64,000 nucleotides of DNA from Methylovirgula sp. (GCF_037200945.1 NZ_JBBCGP010000001.1:1052501-1116500), one strand, 5' to 3'; shown: positions 28,966 through 37,186, counted from the stretch's first letter. Program-made: numbers and translations. Notes: generated by a model not told the origin, from the letters alone.

Positions 28966-29264
28966 GACGATTCCGGATTGTTGGCGGTTGAATGCTTGAA
29001 GATGGCTTCCACAGCGAGACGCGCGGCTACGCGTTGGGCGTTGGCGTAGTTCTCTGCAAGGTCGAACGGCGTCAATTTCTGTGCGGCGAAACCTTTGAAA
29101 TAGTCGGGATTTTCGGCTAGCCGCTGGCGGCGATAGCTGCCGATTGTGCGCGCATCGATTTCGAGCCGCTCCGCGATTCGCGTGATCGGAATTTTGCAAG
29201 CCAACAGAAAATCGACCTGGTCGCGACGGAAATCGTCGTCGTCGAAAATGGCGCGTCGGCCCAT
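28962..29264 (-). CDS. Homeodomain-like HTH protein
   Basis: 100 residues from ATG 29264 with CAGGAG upstream. RRDQVDFLLACKIPITRIAE then RLEIDARTIGSYRRQRLAEN is a helix-turn-helix of the kind found in small terminase subunits and resolvase-type DNA binders. First gene of the leftward phage operon. DNA-binding is likely; terminase role not shown. Confidence 0.55.
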   Translation of the reverse strand: MGRRAIFDDDDFRRDQVDFLLACKIPITRIAERLEIDARTIGSYRRQRLAENPDYFKGFAAQKLTPFDLAENYANAQRVAARLAVEAIFKHSTANNPESS

Positions 29265-29281
29265 TTGTGGCTCCTGAAAAC

Positions 29282-29322
29282 GCCAACGCCGCCGTCCCGG
29301 AGGCGCGGGCGGCGGCGTTGGC
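29282..29322. repeat. Strong inverted repeat before the phage operon
   Basis: 13-bp perfect stem GCCAACGCCGCCG/CGGCGGCGTTGGC with a 15-base loop. On the minus strand GTTTTC follows, then the ribosome binding site of the gene starting at 29264, so it lies in that gene's 5' leader and may be a terminator or attenuator. Confidence 0.6.
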
Positions 29323-29640
29323 TTATGCGCAGGCTGGGAGCCGCCGGAGGAATTTCCCGAAACCCCGGCGGTGGACCTGCACAATGCTGATGGGATTAGA
29401 GACGAAAAAACCCGGTCGAGCCAATCGGCTGCCGGGCGGAATTACTCATCTTGTATTTATGACAATGCGCCTCCGAAGCGGCAATGTCAACAGCTATTAT
29501 GCAAAAATCGAGCCTTTTTTTGCGCCGCCTCGTTAATTTTGGGCTGACAGGTCAAATTTTCGAAAATTTCGGGGGCTGCATCTCGTGTCAGGTACGATTC
29601 CGGATTTGGTCGGAAGCGCCGCGCGCAGGTGGCGGGTGCG

Positions 29641-29669
29641 GTTGCCCCAATGTCGGGGCAACCCTTTTT
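29641..29669 (+). terminator. Terminator-like hairpin
   Basis: Stem GTTGCCCC/GGGGCAAC, loop AATGTC, then CCTTTTT. Lies 10 nt beyond the minus-strand gene ending at 29679, so it may be bidirectional. Confidence 0.55.
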
Positions 29670-29678
29670 GTCGCGAGC

Positions 29679-29933
29679 CTATTGGGTCCGGCCTGGATTG
29701 ACTTTGGTAAAACCGCCCTGGGTCACGAGAACGTATGATCCTTCCATTTTCAGCAGGACATACTCGTCGGCATCGTCACTGATAAAAACATCCACGGCTT
29801 CTTCATTTACCGCCGTGTCCATCGCATCGATGAGCTGGTTGTTTGCGCCAAAACGGCCGAGCGTGGCGGCGAGAATCACTCGCATGTCAGCGCGCTCGGC
29901 GACGGTAAGAAATCGGCGATCTTTAAAAGACAT
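29679..29933 (-). CDS. Small hypothetical island protein
   Basis: 84 residues, intact; AGGAG lies nine bases before ATG 29933. Acidic, beta-rich C-terminus (VDVFISDDADEYVLLKMEGS) and basic start (MSFKDRRFLTVAERADMRV). Not recognised. Confidence 0.55.
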   Translation of the reverse strand: MSFKDRRFLTVAERADMRVILAATLGRFGANNQLIDAMDTAVNEEAVDVFISDDADEYVLLKMEGSYVLVTQGGFTKVNPGRTQ

Positions 29934-30583
29934 TCTAAGTCACTCCTGTAGCGTGGTTTGCCACGGTGCGGAGCGACGGGCTGAGCCTTGGAGACGTTAG
30001 GCGGCGTCTAGGCGATGCCACGATCTAACACCAGATATGTCGGGTGGTCACAGATCGCACGTGAAAGGAACCACGCGACTTTCAGGATGTCAAGCGCGGT
30101 ATTGAGCGCGCGCGTGAAGTCCATCGCCGATGGCGCTTCCAAAGTTTGTGATGATGGCTGACACGGTCCCGAAAGTTGGGATTTTTTTTATTCCCAAAAA
30201 ATCCCGACACGGGTTCTGTATCTGCATTTTTTTCACAAGCCGGTTGCGGCTGACATTTTCAAAAATTCAAAATTTTGGTCTCCACGTCTAGGTGAGAGGC
30301 GGCGGCCCTGACGCGATCGAGATCGAAGCCATAGGGGGTCATTTATCGGACCCTGACAGGCGGCCCGGCCGGCGCTCGTCGCGCGTGTCAATGAACAGGA
30401 ATCGGAGCGCTGGAATTTCAGCAGTCCTCTATCTCGCGTCAGTGTCGGTGACATGCCGCAAATCAACTTCCCGCAATGCGGGGAGATTGCCATTCCCGAA
30501 AAGTCGGGAGCGGGCTTTCACCGATTGACAGGGCGAAAGATTGCGTTACAACTCTAACAACGCTCGTTGATAGGATTGTAATC
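29934..30583. other. Gene-poor stretch with hairpins
   Basis: No convincing gene. Contains a 10-bp hairpin GGGATTTTTT/AAAAAATCCC (30178-30205), CCCGCAATGCGGG (about 30,472-30,485), CCCGAAAAGTCGGG (about 30,494-30,508) and several CTGACA copies. Probably holds the promoter of the recombinase at 30584. Confidence 0.5.
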
Positions 30584-31251
30584 ATGGCCAAGCTCGTAGC
30601 CTACTGCCGCGTCAGCACACAGTCGCAAGGACGTTCCGGCCTAGGACTCGCTGCGCAGTTAGACGCGATCCGCAATTTCGCCAAGAGCGAAGATCACGAG
30701 ATCATCCGGCCTGAGTATGTCGAGATCGAAAGTGGCGCCAAGGATGACCGGCCGAAACTGGCGCTTGCTGTCAAGCAATGCCGGACCTACGGCGCGACGC
30801 TGGTTGTCGCCAAGGCTGACAGGCTGACACGCTCTGGCGAAACGGTCGATCAATTTGCCAAGCGAAACCGAATTTCCGTCATCGCTCTCGACAACGTCAA
30901 CGGAGACGATGTTTTCGCGATTCTCTCTGCTGCGGTCGGCTCGGTGGAACGGAGCTGATTTCCAAGCGGACGCGGGCTGCTTTGCAGGCTCTCAAATCGA
31001 CAGGGAAGACGCTAGGCGGCTATCGCGGCACTCCGCCCCGTGACTATGCCCAAGCCCTTGGCGCGGCCACTGCAAAGGCTAATGCCGACCAGCGGGCGGC
31101 GGATGTGACCGAAGTCCTGGCCGAGATCGATCCGGCCGGCGGGATGAGCCTTGCGGCGCTGGCGAGCGCGTTGAACGACCGCAACGTCGCGACGGCCAGG
31201 GGCGGCAAATGGTCGGCGACACAGGTCATGAGGGTGAAGGTGCGGTCCTGA
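30584..31251 (+). pseudogene. Serine recombinase (resolvase family), frameshifted
   Basis: ATG 30584: AKLVAYCRVSTQSQGRSGLG with the catalytic Ser in the resolvase motif, then VVAKADRLTRSGETVDQF. One G appears missing near 30,951; adding it joins VERELISKRTRAAL and the family C-terminus with LAALASALNDRNVATARGGK and WSATQVMRV. About 222 residues when repaired. Small-resolvase type; could act in element resolution or promoter inversion. Confidence 0.8.
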
Positions 31252-31695
31252 CACAGGCTTCCCCAATTTTGGGGAGGCCGTCTGTCAGCTCGTTTACTTT
31301 CCCGGCTAGGACGCGCGAGCCGCGCGCATTGGGCACCTTTTCGCCCTCCCCGGCCGTCACATGTTGTCAGGATTTGTCATCGCCGGTCATATCCGGTCCT
31401 AGAGGGAGAACAGGCGACTTTTGCCGCTCCCTTCGAGACGATTTTCATCCTGACATGGGCGTTCTATTTCGTCGTCAAGGTTTCTGTGTCAGGCACCGGG
31501 TTTGACAACGCTATCGGGGGTCTCGTTCCTTATGGGATTGGTGCCATTGGCCCGGTTTCAATCACTCAGGCTTTGCGTGCCGGAAAATTTTGGGCAAAAC
31601 GTCAGGAAGTAGTCTGATCTCGATTTGCGCATCCTCCGCCGCTCCGCGGGTACCTAGGTCGTCGTCAGGGCGAAGGTCGCCCTTGGGGACTGAAA
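31252..31695. other. Gene-poor stretch
   Basis: No gene seen. Contains CCCCAATTTTGGGG (about 31,262-31,276), several TGTCAG/CTGACA copies and a segment near 31,565-31,590 that translates as TQALRAGKFWAK and recurs in related form three more times up to 32,720. Confidence 0.45.
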
Positions 31696-31878
31696 ATGAA
31701 AAATGACCAAGAAAACGACCGCGGCGATGTCAGCGAATCGTGGAGCGAACCGATCTATTTCACCTTCCGCGTTTCCGAGAGCGCCACGCTCTCCGCCAAA
31801 GGCAAGCAGCTTTGGAGGCGCATGACCGCCGCGACTGGCGGGCGTCCGGGATCGGTCCAGCGGCCTTCGTCGCCCTAA
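31696..31878 (+). CDS. Small hypothetical protein
   Basis: 60 residues, MKNDQENDRGDVSESWSEPI then YFTFRVSESATLSAKGKQLW. Hydrophilic, with no known domain. Spacing and codon use are ordinary, but no strong ribosome binding site is seen, so it is only a possible gene. Confidence 0.35.
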   Translation: MKNDQENDRGDVSESWSEPIYFTFRVSESATLSAKGKQLWRRMTAATGGRPGSVQRPSSP

Positions 31879-31927
31879 GCAGGGGTGCCCACGCGGAGGG
31901 TACCGTCGATCTAGATGTCAGGTCTCA

Positions 31928-32026
31928 GGATACGGATCGGATCCGTACCCTTTGAAGGGTATTCGCTTTGTACATACCCTTAGTCTGCTAACACGACCTA
32001 AGGGTACGCACTTTCTGCGTACCCTT
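31928..32026. repeat. Three island hairpins in a row
   Basis: GGATACGGATC/GATCCGTACCC around one central base (one mismatch, starts about 31928); AAGGGTAT/ATACCCTT (31955-31981); and AAGGGTACGCA/TGCGTACCCTT with loop CTTTC (32000-32026). All belong to the GGGTAC/GGATAC families. Confidence 0.75.
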
Positions 32027-32136
32027 TTGCCTGAGGGTCGGCTTCGGCCCATCTCATTCAGGCTTTGCGCGCCGTTCGACGAAGGTACGACTCACCGCAA
32101 TGCGGGGAGTTGGATCTCAACGCCGGTGAGAAGACC

Positions 32137-32379
32137 ATGAGCAGCCGGGAGATCGCGGAGCTTACGGGGAAGGAGCACAAGCATGTTCTTCGCGACATAG
32201 ATAACATGCTGATTTCATTGGGGTCCAAAATTGGACCGGGCTCATATACCGACACGAGCGGCGACCCGCGCCGCTGTTTCGATCTCCCGAAGCGCGAAAC
32301 ACTTATCCTCGTCAGCGGCTACAGCGTAGCCATGCGGGCGAAAATCATCGACCGCTGGCAGGAGCTTGAAGCGAAGTAA
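32137..32379 (+). CDS. Rha-family phage regulatory protein, short form
   Basis: 80 residues from ATG 32137: MSSREIAELTGKEHKHVLRD then IDNMLISLG, RRCFDLPKRETLILVSGYSV and MRAKIIDRWQELEAK. This is the N-terminal Rha domain (phage-induced regulatory/antirepressor protein). Longer relatives carry a C-terminal DNA-binding ANT or KilA-C domain, which is absent here. Flanked on both sides by hairpin clusters. Confidence 0.8.
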   Translation: MSSREIAELTGKEHKHVLRDIDNMLISLGSKIGPGSYTDTSGDPRRCFDLPKRETLILVSGYSVAMRAKIIDRWQELEAK

Positions 32380-32891
32380 GGAACGATAACGGGCTTACAA
32401 GCAGAGTGGAAGGGTACGCAGAAAGTGCATACCCTTTGCATTCCGGCTAGGCGCTTGGGATACGGATCGGACCCGTATCCTCAAGTCCGCAAGGGATACC
32501 GATCCGATCGGTATCCGTTTGCCTCAGGCTTTCGGCCGTGGAAAATTTCCGCGACGAGTCCGTCGATTGTGACGAGGCGGAGTTTCGACGGCCTTAATCG
32601 CGAAGTATGCATTCTCGCGACCCCTCCTCCGAATAAGGCTAGCGGTCGAAGGCTCTCCCACTGTCCGCTTCATCGACCTAGACGATTTCATCACCCAGGC
32701 TTTGCGCAGTGGAATTTTAAATGACGCCCCAAAATTTGGAGGCGTCTCCGGCCTCGGTTGGGAGGCTCTGATAATTGAAGCTCTGATCCGGCTAATAGAA
32801 GATCACCGCATGGCACGGCACGACAATCTACTTCAGAAAGGGGTGCAGCGCCGCTCTGTATTTCAGCTACTTACGCTCGATTTACGCTCTC
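32380..32891. other. Gene-poor stretch with coding-like remnants
   Basis: No intact gene. One frame reads FIDLDDFITQALRSGILNDA then PKFGGVSGLGWEALIIEALI up to a stop at 32914 and looks like part of a former protein. Hairpins occupy 32410-32516. Confidence 0.4.
32410..32516. repeat. Three island hairpins after the Rha gene
   Basis: AAGGGTACGCA/TGCATACCCTT with loop GAAAG (32410-32436, one mismatch), GGATACGG/CCGTATCC (32458-32480), and GGATACCGATC/GATCGGTATCC around one base (32494-32516, perfect). Stem bases vary in matched pairs between copies. Confidence 0.75.
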
Positions 32892-32968
32892 ATTTCAGGG
32901 TGATTTCAGGCTGATTTCACCCTCATTTCAGGGTGGTTCCACCCTCATTTCAGGATCAAGTCACCCTA
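32892..32968. repeat. Seven tandem 11-bp units
   Basis: Consecutive 11-mers: ATTTCAGGGTG, ATTTCAGGCTG, ATTTCACCCTC, ATTTCAGGGTG, GTTCCACCCTC, ATTTCAGGATC, AAGTCACCCTA. Two weaker units (ACTTACGCTCG and ATTTACGCTCT) precede. The last unit includes the stop codon of the minus-strand gene. Resembles an iteron array. Confidence 0.75.
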
Positions 32969-33451
32969 GAACGGGGCCCCATCATCTTCTAGCGTCACGG
33001 CAGGATTGGACGGGCGGCGCCGCGGCTGAACGTCCCGCTTACTGAGATAGTCGGTGATTCCTTCCGTCAAGACGCCGCATTGCCAGCGGCCATCCGAGGC
33101 GCGCTTAAACCACACGCCATCCATGACGCGATCTTTGACCTTATGCCAAGCAGCGATACGCCCAGCACTATAGCCGGCCCACCTCGATAGAAGCTTGTCA
33201 TCGTCTGGTAGCGTGCCGGCGGGGACTTGCCGCATGCTTGCAGTCATAAGCTTGTGTGCGCGTCCAAGAATATCCCCGTCAATATTGTCTGCCATCCATT
33301 CGATTAGGGCCATGTCAGGCTGACAGCGCGGCCACTTTTTCAAGTCTGTGTTGAGAGGAATCTCTACTGTTTGCTTTGGACTGAGCAAATAATTACTGTT
33401 TAATGATTGATTTTCTTGCCACGGTCCCTTGAGTAATTTTGCGGGTTGCAT
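32966..33451 (-). CDS. DUF1376-like phage replication-associated protein
   Basis: 161 residues. The middle reads WPRCQPDMALIEWMADNIDG and SRWAGYSAGRIAAWHKVKDR, then GVWFKRASDGRWQCGVLTEG, close to the DUF1376 pattern of phage replication-region proteins. First 35 residues are low-confidence, and the true start may be an internal Met. Its 3' end lies inside the 11-bp tandem repeats. Confidence 0.5.
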   Translation of the reverse strand: MQPAKLLKGPWQENQSLNSNYLLSPKQTVEIPLNTDLKKWPRCQPDMALIEWMADNIDGDILGRAHKLMTASMRQVPAGTLPDDDKLLSRWAGYSAGRIAAWHKVKDRVMDGVWFKRASDGRWQCGVLTEGITDYLSKRDVQPRRRPSNPAVTLEDDGAPF

Positions 33452-33542
33452 TATACTTGTGCCTGTTGTTCGCGGCTCTTGCCGTTGTTCTGGAAAGTTG
33501 CATCCGTTTTCCTTGCCGGGTCGAACGGAGCAACAAAGCTTC

Positions 33543-33578
33543 GAAAGGCCGCATCCTTTTGGGAGGATGCGGCCTTTC
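33543..33578. terminator. Terminator after the HTH gene
   Basis: 14-bp perfect stem GAAAGGCCGCATCC/GGATGCGGCCTTTC with loop TTTTGGGA, seven bases past the stop of the minus-strand HTH gene. The symmetric A/T ends suit both directions. Confidence 0.8.
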
Positions 33579-33584
33579 TATTAT

Positions 33585-33785
33585 TCACGCGGCCTCCCCG
33601 TCGATCACGCGGATCAAACTTTCGGTCTTGATCCGGATCGCCCGGCCAAGGTGGAATGTTTCAAGCTCGCCGCTCTTTATGCGCCGCCAAACGGTCGTGC
33701 GGGATGCATCCAGTATTTCTTGTGCGTTGCGGACAGTGTGACCGGCGCGACGCCGCCAGTCGTCAATCTTGGTGACATTGCTCAT
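33585..33785 (-). CDS. Excisionase/AlpA-type HTH protein
   Basis: 66 residues from ATG 33785. RNAQEILDASRTTVWRRIKS with ELETFHLGRAIRIKTESLI is the winged helix-turn-helix of AlpA/excisionase-type proteins. It sits about 155 bp from the integrase 3' end and runs in the same direction. Controls excision or early island genes by family analogy. Confidence 0.75.
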   Translation of the reverse strand: MSNVTKIDDWRRRAGHTVRNAQEILDASRTTVWRRIKSGELETFHLGRAIRIKTESLIRVIDGEAA

Positions 33786-33939
33786 TCGCGAGACTCCTCC
33801 TTCGAGCCGCACGAATAGTACCGCAAAGTATTCAGCAGGCCCAAATGGTCCGATTTCGCGACTAAGCCTATGATAAATAATAAGCAGGGCTGCTCAGATT
33901 TGAGCATATACTTGCCTAAACGGCATAATTATTTGAATT

Positions 33940-35083
33940 TCATGAACAGGAATTTTGCCAATCAGCCATGAGCACCCGGCGCTTTTCGAGCGCGTCGGTT
34001 CGACGATAAGCGCGAGAAACGGCCGAGCCGACCGCGTGTCCTAGCGACTCTTCAATGATCTCGTGTGGATGATCCGTCGACTCGTGCGCCCAATCAGAAA
34101 ACGCCGACCGGAATCCGTGCAAGGTGATTCCTTTGACAGTCATGCGTTCCATGAGTCGCGCAGCGGCCACGTCGCTAAAGACTTTTCCGGTCGGGGAGCG
34201 GAACACGAGCGAATCGTCTAGCCCGTCGCAGTCGAGCGCCATTTCCTCGATGATCTCCATAGCTCTTGCGCAAAGCGGAAAGCGGTGTTCGCTGCGGTCT
34301 TTGAGCGATCCTCTGGTAATGTCCAAACCCGCTCGTCGCGGTCGATTTCTGCGAATGTCAGGCCGCGCGCTTCCATGCTTCGGCAGGCCGTCAGGATGGT
34401 GAACTCCACAAGCCGTGCCGCCGTCGCTTCGCGCTGGCGCAGTTGCGCGATGAACGCGGGAACATCGCTCCATGGCATTGCTGGCAAGTGCTGCTCTTTA
34501 TCGGGCCGTGGCGGCAGTATGTCGTCTAAATTCTCAGCCCATGCCGCGGGATTCGGTCCCGAGCGCAGCTTGAGGGCGCGGGCGAAGTCGAGGACTTGCT
34601 TCAAGTGGATGCGAAGCTTTTTTCCCGTTGGCCAGCGTGCCAACCAGACGGGCCTAACGACTTTAAGAACATCCTCCGTTGTCAGCTTATCGACGGGGAT
34701 GTGCCGAATTGGTTTCGCATAGTACGTCAGCGAGCGCTCCCACGCGCGGCGGTGCGACGCATTCTTGAAAAGCTCGACTCGCTCAACAAGGAAGCGATCG
34801 GCGACAGCACCGAATAGGGAGCCCTCAGGACGCTTGCGCGCTTCGATGGGGTCGATGCCCTGCCGGACGAGCCGGTGGGCTTCTGCGGCGGCCATGCGGG
34901 CTTCTGATAGCGATACGCGCGGATATGGTCCCAGCCCCGACTCGCGGCGCTTCCCATGCCATCTGTAGAAGCATAGCCAACTTTTCGACCCGGTCGCGCT
35001 CACTTGCAGATAAAGCCCATCGCCATCGCCGTGGCGCCCCGGCTTTTGATCGAATCGACCTTCCGTGCTGAGAGCTTCGCCAT
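33940..35083 (-). pseudogene. int: P4-type tyrosine integrase, two frameshifts
   Basis: From ATG 35083 (MAKLSARKVDSIK). One A appears missing at the T-run 35044-35047 (plus strand); adding it joins KPGRHGDGDGLYLQV, the DUF4102 N-terminal domain. Catalytic domain follows: TACRSMEARGLTFAEID (Arg), a second missing base near 34,296, then EHRFPLCARAMEI, LHGFRSAFSDWAHE (HxxR) and ESLGHAV...SRAYRRTD (Tyr). About 381 residues when repaired. Recombines the island at the tRNA-Arg 3' end. Confidence 0.88.
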
Positions 35084-35164
35084 CCATCGTACCCCACCGC
35101 CTACCCCATTAGATGATGGGGTATTGGGGAATACCAGAGGAGCCGCCTGAAACAACCTGACAGG

Positions 35165-35193
35165 CTGACATGCTGAGATGTCAGGGCTTTTTT
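35165..35193 (+). terminator. Terminator-like hairpin at island right end
   Basis: Stem CTGACAT/ATGTCAG with loop GCTGAG, then GGC and a T-run. Built from the same TGTCAG dyad that recurs over the island. Confidence 0.6.
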
Positions 35194-35230
35194 GTTTCAT
35201 TCGGTACCGTGAGATATCGGTGCTGGTGTT

Positions 35231-35243
35231 CTTCCGGGACGCC
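35231..35243 (+). other. attR
   Basis: Right copy of CTTCCGGGACGCC, identical to the tRNA-Arg 3' end. Chromosomal sequence resumes after it. Confidence 0.8.
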
Positions 35244-35358
35244 CATCGTTCGCTGGCGAACGCGTGTTCTTAAGATTGCACGTTGACTCCAGCGCAGCGC
35301 CTCCCCACGTCCATCATACCCCCTCGAGAGGGCAGATAATCACTAAAGAGGAGACGTC

Positions 35359-35565
35359 ATGGCCAAGACAAAGCATCCCTCCAGTGAACATCATCACGCG
35401 GCGGCGGCGCACCACGAAAGTGCCGCGCATCATCACCGCGAAGCCGCGCACGATCACGAACACGGTCGGCACGCCGAAGCGAAAGAGCACGCGACCTCGG
35501 CGCACGAACATAGCGGTCACGCCCACAAGCATACCGCCACGGCGCATGAGCATTCACATAAGTAA
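35359..35565 (+). CDS. Small His/Ala-rich protein
   Basis: 68 residues with AAGAGGAG upstream of ATG 35359. About one third of residues are His, in motifs such as EHHHAAAAHHESAAHHHRE and AHEHSGHAHKH. Hydrophilic, no signal peptide. Similar short His-rich proteins occur in other Hyphomicrobiales. Metal binding (Ni, Zn, Cu) is inferred from composition only. Confidence 0.7.
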   Translation: MAKTKHPSSEHHHAAAAHHESAAHHHREAAHDHEHGRHAEAKEHATSAHEHSGHAHKHTATAHEHSHK

Positions 35566-35693
35566 GCCAATTTACAACGATTCAAACAATCGCTGCGGGG
35601 CGAGAGGCCAATCTCTCGCCCGTTTTACCTTTCGCTGTCATGCGTGGCGCCGTTACGGAGCTTGGTGCTGGGCAATGCGCAACAGCATGAAGA

Positions 35694-36122
35694 TCAGACG
35701 TGACGCGCAAGTATTTCGAGCGTGCGTGCATCCGCGCTGGGGAAATATTTCCGTAATGCATCGGCGAAAATCGTCTCGTCTCCAGCGACGGCCGCGAACA
35801 ACGTCATCGACGAGCGGAATTTGAGATCATCGGGGCTGCCGAAAATCTCATACGCCGTGCGGCCTTCGACGCCGCGTACCAGTGCTGTGCATTCGCGGAG
35901 CCGCATCCCGAGCAAGGGATGGGCAAGATAGGCCCGCGCTTCCGCGGTCGAACCGATCGCGAAGCGCACCGCCATCGGGCTCAGGCCAAGACCCGCGACC
36001 TGCGGGAAGACGAACCACATCCAATGCGTCGTCTTGCGCCCGCGTCGTAATTCCCCGCAGACCTGCGTGTAGACCGGCGCTTGCGCCCCGACGAAACGTT
36101 GCAGATCGAAAGTCGGCGTCAT
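35694..36122 (-). CDS. DUF1810 family protein
   Basis: 142 residues. Family pattern visible: FVGAQAPVYTQVCGELRRG, KTTHWMWFVFPQVAGLGLS, AYLAHPLLGMRLRECTALV and SSMTLFAAVAGDETIFADAL. Cytosolic, unknown function. Its ATG overlaps the end of the carbonic anhydrase locus. Confidence 0.88.
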   Translation of the reverse strand: MTPTFDLQRFVGAQAPVYTQVCGELRRGRKTTHWMWFVFPQVAGLGLSPMAVRFAIGSTAEARAYLAHPLLGMRLRECTALVRGVEGRTAYEIFGSPDDLKFRSSMTLFAAVAGDETIFADALRKYFPSADARTLEILARHV

Positions 36123-36841
36123 CGCCGCGCGTCAAAAACCGTGGCGTGCCGAGTGCCGCTGCATGAGCGTTCGCCGCGAGCAGCTCGAACTTGCCTGTCG
36201 TTTCGTCCAGGCCAAAAAGCCTGCCGTCGGAAACACCGAAATAGGCGCCGTGCAAGACGAGTTCGCCTGCCTCCTCCGCAGCCCGGACGTCCGGGAACGT
36301 GCGCAGATTGGCGATCGATTCGACGATCGCGGCGCGGCCGAGCCGTTCGGCATAGTCTGCCGCTGGCTCCGTCCGCGGGCCGAGTTTGGCTGCAGCCTCG
36401 CCCAGCAGGGAAATCCACTGGCCGATGAAATCGCCCGGCGCCAGCTTCACATCGAAGCCGGATTGCGTTTCGACATAGGCGCGCACGCCGCCGCACATCG
36501 CATGGCCCATGATGACAATGTGCCCGACTTTTAAAACCTTGACCGCATATTCCAGCGCTGCCGACGTGCCGTGTCGTTCGCCGTCAGGCGCGTAAGGCGG
36601 GATCAAATTGGCAATGTTGCGCAGAACGAAGATTTCGCCCGGTCGGCATCGAAGATCACCTCCGGTGAGACGCGGGAATCGCAGCAGCCGATGAGCAGGA
36701 CGTTCGGGCTCTGGCCGCGGTCAGCGAGATCGCGATAGCGATCCTGCTCGCGACGGAAGCGACCACGCAGAAACATCTCGTAGCCTTCGACAAGCCGGGC
36801 GGGCAAAAGCGCGCTATCATCCGAGCGCTGCGTTCGTCCAT
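36119..36841 (-). pseudogene. Beta-carbonic anhydrase, two frameshifts
   Basis: ATG 36841 with GGGAGG upstream. After MDERS one shift near 36,825 leads to ALLPARLVEGYEMFLRGRF and LLIGCCDSRVSPEVIFDAD (zinc Cys and Asp-Arg pair). One C is missing near 36,641; adding it gives PGEIFVLRNIANLIPPYAP. Then ALEYAVKVLKVGHIVIMGHA and MCGGVRAY hold the zinc His and Cys, and GAYFGVSDGRLFGLDETTGK closes the family match. The exact stop is unclear; the frame with TGA at 36119 overlaps the DUF1810 start. Interconverts CO2 and bicarbonate if functional. Confidence 0.82.
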
Positions 36842-37186
36842 GCCAAACCTCCCGTTAAATCGATGAACTTTTTGTTTCAGCTTTTGCAAAATCGCGCGAC
36901 AACCTGCAAGCTGAGCCGTTTATGGCACTGCAATAAAATTGCGGCACGTTAGCGCAGTTTTCCGGACCGCCGCCGCGCTTCGCCGAAGCGCTCTTGACCG
37001 GTTTTGTCTCGTAAACCGCACGCGAGAGCCGCCGACCATAAGTCACCGCAGCGATTCCGCAACGCGAAAAACTCGCTCGGAGACAAAGGCTTCGGCCATC
37101 TCGTCCGCTTTGCTATCTGGCGAAGCCGAATAAACTCGGCTAACCAACCTTTTAGACGACGCCTTTCTCGGAGGAGATTGCCGGTA
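36842..37186. promoter_or_regulatory. Upstream region of mtkA
   Basis: 345 bp with no gene. AT-rich near 36,860-36,950, so promoters for mtkA and the divergent anhydrase are expected there. Ribosome binding site GGAGGAG is at about 37,170. Confidence 0.45.

Noticed and set aside
16224..35230. CRISPR array or retron in the repeat-rich island
   Set aside because: No regular repeat-spacer series, Cas or reverse-transcriptase motif was seen; the 11-bp array has no spacers.
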